Part shown: piece by piece, positions 60,086 through 64,000 of the stretch
Position numbering within the stretch: the first letter of the stretch is position 1
How the letters are laid out: each line of letters starts with the position of its first letter
Translations under genes and position numbers: made by a program
The notes under the pieces: generated by a model
Told to the model about the DNA's origin: nothing
What the model saw: the letters and a program-made list of their open reading frames with translations, nothing else
The model's database searches: none
Assembly (NCBI RefSeq): GCF_000264375.1
Contig: NZ_AJXW01000022.1
Coordinates: 1 to 64,000 of the forward strand
Length of the DNA: 64,000 nucleotides
Origin: Rhodanobacter thiooxydans LCS2
GTDB lineage: Bacteria; Pseudomonadota; Gammaproteobacteria; Xanthomonadales; Rhodanobacteraceae
Direction of reading: 5' to 3'

Positions 60086-60667
60086 TTAGGCTGTTTGGAC
60101 GTTGACTCTGCTCCGCGATCTGGTGGTTGCCGCTATCCAGATGCTTAGGGTGGCGAACGCAGCGATAGCCAGCGCGCCCATCATGTCCCCTGGGTAATGC
60201 ACGCCCAGATAGATACGTGCCCACGCCATCGGCAGACCTAGCAGTGCGACCAGCATGCCCCAACGACGCGTGCGTGGATCGAGCCAGAGCACGCCCGCGA
60301 CCACCCATTGCGCGGTCAAGTGGTCGCTGGGGAAACTGCCGGTGGCAGCGTGGGTGATCCACGCATGGCCCACGCCGGCCACGAACGGGCGAGCTCTGTC
60401 CCACTCCACGCCGATGAGCGCATTGCCGATCAAGGCCACGGCAGCGGCCACCAGCGCTTTCAACGCGGTGGCACGCATCGACCCTCGGGGCCACACCAGC
60501 ATCAGCCCAAGGACGCCGGCGGTCAGCACCAACGGCCCATCGGCGAATACGCGAGCCAAGTGCAGCATGACCGGTGACGGCGTTACCGTCGGGTGGATGG
60601 CTTGGAACAAGTGAAGATCCCAGCCGTACACGACCGTGCCGATCCACGCGATGAGAGACGACGTCAT
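60086..60667 (-). CDS. PAP2-family phosphatase (PbrB/undecaprenyl-pyrophosphatase-like)
   Basis: 193 residues from ATG 60667. Five to six membrane helices and the three PAP2 motifs: EWDRARPF, GSFPSDH, and the GVHYPGD with the catalytic His. In lead-resistance operons the PbrB phosphatase of this family frees phosphate to precipitate exported Pb(II). The location behind pbrT- and CDF-like genes fits, though the same enzymes also recycle undecaprenyl pyrophosphate. Overlaps the CDF gene by 4 bp. Confidence 0.82.
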   Translation of the reverse strand: MTSSLIAWIGTVVYGWDLHLFQAIHPTVTPSPVMLHLARVFADGPLVLTAGVLGLMLVWPRGSMRATALKALVAAAVALIGNALIGVEWDRARPFVAGVGHAWITHAATGSFPSDHLTAQWVVAGVLWLDPRTRRWGMLVALLGLPMAWARIYLGVHYPGDMMGALAIAAFATLSIWIAATTRSRSRVNVQTA

Positions 60668-61284
60668 GGCTTGGCGATCGCCGTTGCGGCGACGCGTGCC
60701 TCCCGCGCCTCGCGAAGAATGCCAAAAGCCTCCTTGAGCACATACATCGCGATGGCCGCACCGATCACCAGATCGGGCACAGGGCTGTGCAGCCAGAACA
60801 CCAGGACACCCGACAGGATCACCGCTCCATTCGCGATGACATCGACCCGGGTGAACAGCCATGTCGCGCGAAGGTGAACCTCACCCTGACGGAAACGGCC
60901 CAGCAATCGCAGTACTGTGGCGTTGACGATCAGCGCGACAAAGGCGATGGCCATCATCCATCCGCCTTCCGGATGACTTCCGTTCACCACGCGCCATACC
61001 ACGCCGAGTAAGACACCCAGCCCCAGGATCAGCAGCAGCGCTCCACTCAGTTGCGCGGCGGAGGCCTTGAAGCGGGCACTGCGTGCCCACGCCGCCAGGC
61101 CGATGCCGTAGGCACAGGCGTCGGCCAGCATGTCCAGCGAATCGGCGATTAAACCCATCGACTGGGCGATCAGCCCAGCGACGATACCGACCACGAACAT
61201 CGTGGCATTGAGTCCCAGGGCGAGGCGCAGAATCCGGCGCTCCGCCTCGTTAGACGCTTCGGCGTGGCAGCCGCAGTCACTCAT
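60664..61284 (-). CDS. Cation diffusion facilitator-like transporter, short form
   Basis: 206 residues. CDF features: LGLNATMFVVGIVAGLIAQSMGLIADSLDMLADACAY split over the first two helices, with the SLDMLADA metal-site Asp, and HLRATWLFTRVDVIANGAVI carrying a second site. It lacks the usual cytosolic C-terminal domain. The N-terminus CGCHAEA may bind metal. Likely exports a divalent metal such as Pb, Cd or Zn; the substrate is inferred from the neighbours. 12 bp after pbrT. Confidence 0.8.
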   Translation of the reverse strand: MSDCGCHAEASNEAERRILRLALGLNATMFVVGIVAGLIAQSMGLIADSLDMLADACAYGIGLAAWARSARFKASAAQLSGALLLILGLGVLLGVVWRVVNGSHPEGGWMMAIAFVALIVNATVLRLLGRFRQGEVHLRATWLFTRVDVIANGAVILSGVLVFWLHSPVPDLVIGAAIAMYVLKEAFGILREAREARVAATAIAKP

Positions 61285-61296
61285 ATCGCATCGCCT

Positions 61297-63282
61297 TCAG
61301 TCCGCATCGGTCAGAACTTCCCGGGTCGCAGAGGGTGACGGCATCGGTCGACGGCCACGACGGATATTGAACACGAATCCAACGGCCAGCAGTACCAAAA
61401 TCGCCAACTGCGCCAGCAAGGATTGCCAAGTCGGATAAATGCCCAGCAGTTCGATATGCGGCACCGGCGCGACGCTCACTGCCACCCAGCCGGCTTCCTG
61501 CAGGGCGGCGACGCCCTTGCCGGTCAGCACGATGGCGAGCACGGCGATCAGCGCCGAACTGGCCGAGAAGAACGTGCCAATCGGCAGCCGACGACTGGTG
61601 CGCAGCAGCACCCAGGCGATCAACCCCAGCACTGCCGCACCGGCGGCGATGCCGGCGAGCAGCCACACTTCCTGACCATCGTTCCACAGGGCGGCATAGA
61701 ACAAGATGCTCTCGAACACCTCGCGGTACACCGAGATGAAGGCCAGCCCGAACAGGAACCATGCGGAACGCCGGTTGAGCGCGGCCGCCATCTTTTCCTT
61801 CAGATACGCCTGCCAGCGACCGCCGATACTTTTCTGATGCATCCACAGACCGACCCCAAGCAGCACGAACGCCGCAAACAGCGACGACAGCCCCTCGGTC
61901 AATTCACGACCGGCACCACTGATGGAAATCGCATAGCTGGCGATCGCCCAGGTAATTCCTCCCGCGACCAACGCGAGGCTCCAACCGGCATGCACGTAGC
62001 GCAATGCTTCGGGTCGCGCGGCTTTGCGCAGGAAAGCAAGCAGCGCGACCACGACCAGCAGAGCTTCCAGACCTTCACGCACCAGGATCGTAAAAGCACC
62101 CAGGAAAGTGGCAGCCGCATCGCCTGCGGCATCGTTGGTGACTTCTTGTGCGCGCGCCAACAGGCCATCGACCTCATCGGCCTGTTTCGACACCGATTCC
62201 ACCGAGGTGCTGCTCGTCAGCGCGGTGCGATAGGCACCCATCGCCGTTTCAAGCTTGGCGCGCAGCGCGCCGTCACGCGCATTGAGTTGCGGTTCGACCG
62301 GCTCCACGCCATCGAGGTAGGCGGACAGTGCCAGTTGGGTGGCTTGCGCCTTGGCACCGGCTCGGTAAGCCGTCAGGCTCGCCGCCAGTCGCGCGCGCGC
62401 CAGAGGAATACCCGCTAACGCCTGCTGCTGGATGACGTCAGGGTGGGCCCGCAAATAGCCCACGATCGTCCGGGCACGCTCCGCACCGAGGGTGGGCGTC
62501 AGCTGCGCGACACGCGCACGCGACAATTCCTTCAAGTCGGCGATCTGTGCACGGGCGGCGGTGTCGTGTTGCCAGGTATCGGCGCCGGTGGCCGCTTCCT
62601 TGGTGTACGCCAGCGAACCCACGTAGTACGCCAGCGCCCAGCGGTCGTCGGACGACAGCTGCTGCGCGTAGCTCGCCATCGGCGTGCCTTCCACACCTTG
62701 GCTGATCACCTCGTACAACGACAACGCGCTGCGCTGATCCGCCCGCGTCTGGTCGGTGAAGTTCACCGGGTGGGGCGACAGCTGCAGGCCGGCCGGACCA
62801 TCGCCATGGCCGGTCGCTCCATGACAGGCGGCGCACTGGTTCTGATAGAGCGTCGCCCCACGCGCCAGATCGGGGGCGTGTTCCGGAGCGGTCGGCACCG
62901 GATACGCTTGCAGCAACGCATCGGCCAGCGCGTGCGCTTGCGTCGCCACTTGGGCGGGCGCCGCCTTGGCATCGACCGAGGCCACCAATGTATCGGCCTG
63001 CTTCATGAGTGCGGGCGTGGTCGCGGTCGGTGGCAACGCGCCGATGCGCGATCGAGCCGTCGATGTGAATTCCCGCATCTCGGCATACTCGGATGCGCTG
63101 ATCACCGCGCCATCCTTCACCGCACCCGCGTAATCGGTCGCCAGATAGTCGAGCATCTGCCAGGTTTGCGGCACCGATGCGATGACATCTTGAGCCCAGA
63201 CCGGAAAGGCCGTCATGCCGAACAAGAGCAAAATCGCCATGGAAAGGCCGCGAAAGGCGGCGCGAATACGAGTCGTTATCAT
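61297..63282 (-). CDS. pbrT: FTR1-family permease with cytochrome c domain (PbrT-like)
   Basis: 661 residues. Signal peptide, a helical periplasmic part, a cytochrome c domain with CAACHG near 156, then an FTR1/EfeU permease with two RExxE motifs, REGLEALL and REVFESIL, in its membrane helices. This cytochrome-FTR1 fusion is the form called PbrT in lead-resistance operons. Metal uptake into the cytosol is proposed; the presence of an ArsR-type regulator, CDF and PAP2 genes supports a metal-resistance setting. Iron uptake is the alternative. Confidence 0.85.
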   Translation of the reverse strand: MITTRIRAAFRGLSMAILLLFGMTAFPVWAQDVIASVPQTWQMLDYLATDYAGAVKDGAVISASEYAEMREFTSTARSRIGALPPTATTPALMKQADTLVASVDAKAAPAQVATQAHALADALLQAYPVPTAPEHAPDLARGATLYQNQCAACHGATGHGDGPAGLQLSPHPVNFTDQTRADQRSALSLYEVISQGVEGTPMASYAQQLSSDDRWALAYYVGSLAYTKEAATGADTWQHDTAARAQIADLKELSRARVAQLTPTLGAERARTIVGYLRAHPDVIQQQALAGIPLARARLAASLTAYRAGAKAQATQLALSAYLDGVEPVEPQLNARDGALRAKLETAMGAYRTALTSSTSVESVSKQADEVDGLLARAQEVTNDAAGDAAATFLGAFTILVREGLEALLVVVALLAFLRKAARPEALRYVHAGWSLALVAGGITWAIASYAISISGAGRELTEGLSSLFAAFVLLGVGLWMHQKSIGGRWQAYLKEKMAAALNRRSAWFLFGLAFISVYREVFESILFYAALWNDGQEVWLLAGIAAGAAVLGLIAWVLLRTSRRLPIGTFFSASSALIAVLAIVLTGKGVAALQEAGWVAVSVAPVPHIELLGIYPTWQSLLAQLAILVLLAVGFVFNIRRGRRPMPSPSATREVLTDAD

Positions 63283-63457
63283 CTGACGATGATACTCGTC
63301 CTTGAAGAATTCGCCAGCACATCATCTCAGCCACGGCGTCCACCGATTCTGTAGCTGGAACCGGTGTGCCGCAGGAGGGCCAGTCGCTAACTGACGTCAC
63401 CCAAAGGTTGATGTTGCTCAGCCGACTGCAATCGAAGCAATTACCGAGTCCCGATTG

Positions 63458-63832
63458 TTAGAGCGACGACGTTCGACGTTTACGACTCGGTGGGTTGGCA
63501 GCGACTAGTGGTTTGCACGAACTCTTACCGACTCCGCAGCTACCGTCGGTCTGGCTGCAGCAATGATCCGTGAGATAGCCAATCAGATCGTTCATCGCCT
63601 CGATCACGGGGGCGTAGTAGATGAAACGTCCACTCTGCTGGCTGGTCACAAGACCGGCGTGCGACAGCTCTTTCAGATGAAAGGAGAGTGTGGCGTTGGG
63701 CAAGCCCAACTTTTCGGCGATCGCACTGGCGGCCAAGCCGTCCGGGGCGTGCTCGATCAACAGCCGATAAACCGCCAACCGCGACTCCTGAGCGAGCGCC
63801 GAAAGGATCGTGAGGACTTGTTTGGTCTGCAT
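63458..63832 (-). CDS. arsR: ArsR-family metal-responsive repressor
   Basis: 124 residues from ATG 63832 (MQTKQVLTILSALAQESRLAVY), the normal family start; longer starts add an unrelated Thr/Arg-rich stretch. Winged helix with ASAIAEKLGLPNATLSFHLKEL and the SGRFIYYAP wing. A C-terminal cysteine set (CC...C...C in DHCCSQTDGSCGVGKSSC) should bind the inducing metal or metalloid. Heads the pbrT-CDF-PAP2 series across a 175-bp gap that shows no gene. Confidence 0.88.
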   Translation of the reverse strand: MQTKQVLTILSALAQESRLAVYRLLIEHAPDGLAASAIAEKLGLPNATLSFHLKELSHAGLVTSQQSGRFIYYAPVIEAMNDLIGYLTDHCCSQTDGSCGVGKSSCKPLVAANPPSRKRRTSSL

Positions 63833-64000
63833 GGTGCGGGTGGCCGTCTCAGCACGGTGTACGGTGATCTTCGTGGGCAGTGTAATGCTTGCACTCATCA
63901 CTGGATCAGCCGGCCGTATCGTTGCTGGATGCCTTTCCGATCGCATCGAGCCGACTTGATAGCGCGAGCCGATCCAGGGCCGTCACGTTCAAATTGAGTA

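Overview
The window is GC-rich, densely coded DNA from a gammaproteobacterium, most likely the Xanthomonadaceae/Rhodanobacteraceae group. The best clue is the copL-copA-copB-copM-copG-copF gene order, which is typical of that group. No rRNA or housekeeping marker gene is present, so the genus cannot be fixed. Function calls rest on reading the sequence and on family knowledge; no searches were run.

Layout. (1) 1-1470: 3' part of a SUMF1-domain gene, probably host chromosome. (2) 1472-13219: an island bounded by a 16-bp direct repeat. It holds a DISARM-related operon (drmA, drmB, a superfamily 1 helicase, an unknown 620-residue protein, a NERD-nuclease/helicase), preceded by an apparent drmD remnant and ending in a decayed IS701-family element. 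(3) 13214-13335: terminator and displaced 3' part of a tRNA-Leu(CAA), cut at the anticodon loop; this is the left attachment site of an integrative conjugative element (ICE). (4) 13512-43386: left and central part of the ICE: tyrosine integrase, higBA toxin-antitoxin, a variable zone rich in likely defence genes (PD-(D/E)xK protein, HEPN proteins, AAA-AlbA_2 protein, ABC-three-component cassette), then the Tn4371-like backbone (radC, DUF932, parB, DUF736, DUF2958, DUF2285, alpA, repA with iteron-like repeats, parA, traF, relaxase). (5) 43425-63832: metal cargo: copLABMGF, a cusCBA-F copper/silver efflux operon, merR/merC with a GDCCVxC protein, and an arsR-pbrT-CDF-PAP2 cluster reading the other way. 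traG, the trb genes and the right attachment site are not seen and should lie beyond 64000.

How it works together. The ICE carries maintenance and DNA-processing functions plus two kinds of payload: anti-phage/anti-plasmid genes near the integrase and metal resistance after the relaxase. Copper is handled in the periplasm by CopA/CopB/CopM/CopG and CusF, pumped from the cytosol by CopF and across the envelope by CusCBA. Two scars, a second decayed relaxase tail before the cargo and a TolC fragment inside it, show that the metal region was built by repeated recombination.

Most notable are the methylase-free DISARM-like operon with two superfamily 1 helicases, its direct-repeat boundaries in the tRNA-Leu terminator, and the largely uncharacterised minus-strand gene cluster at 19.1-23.7 kb.
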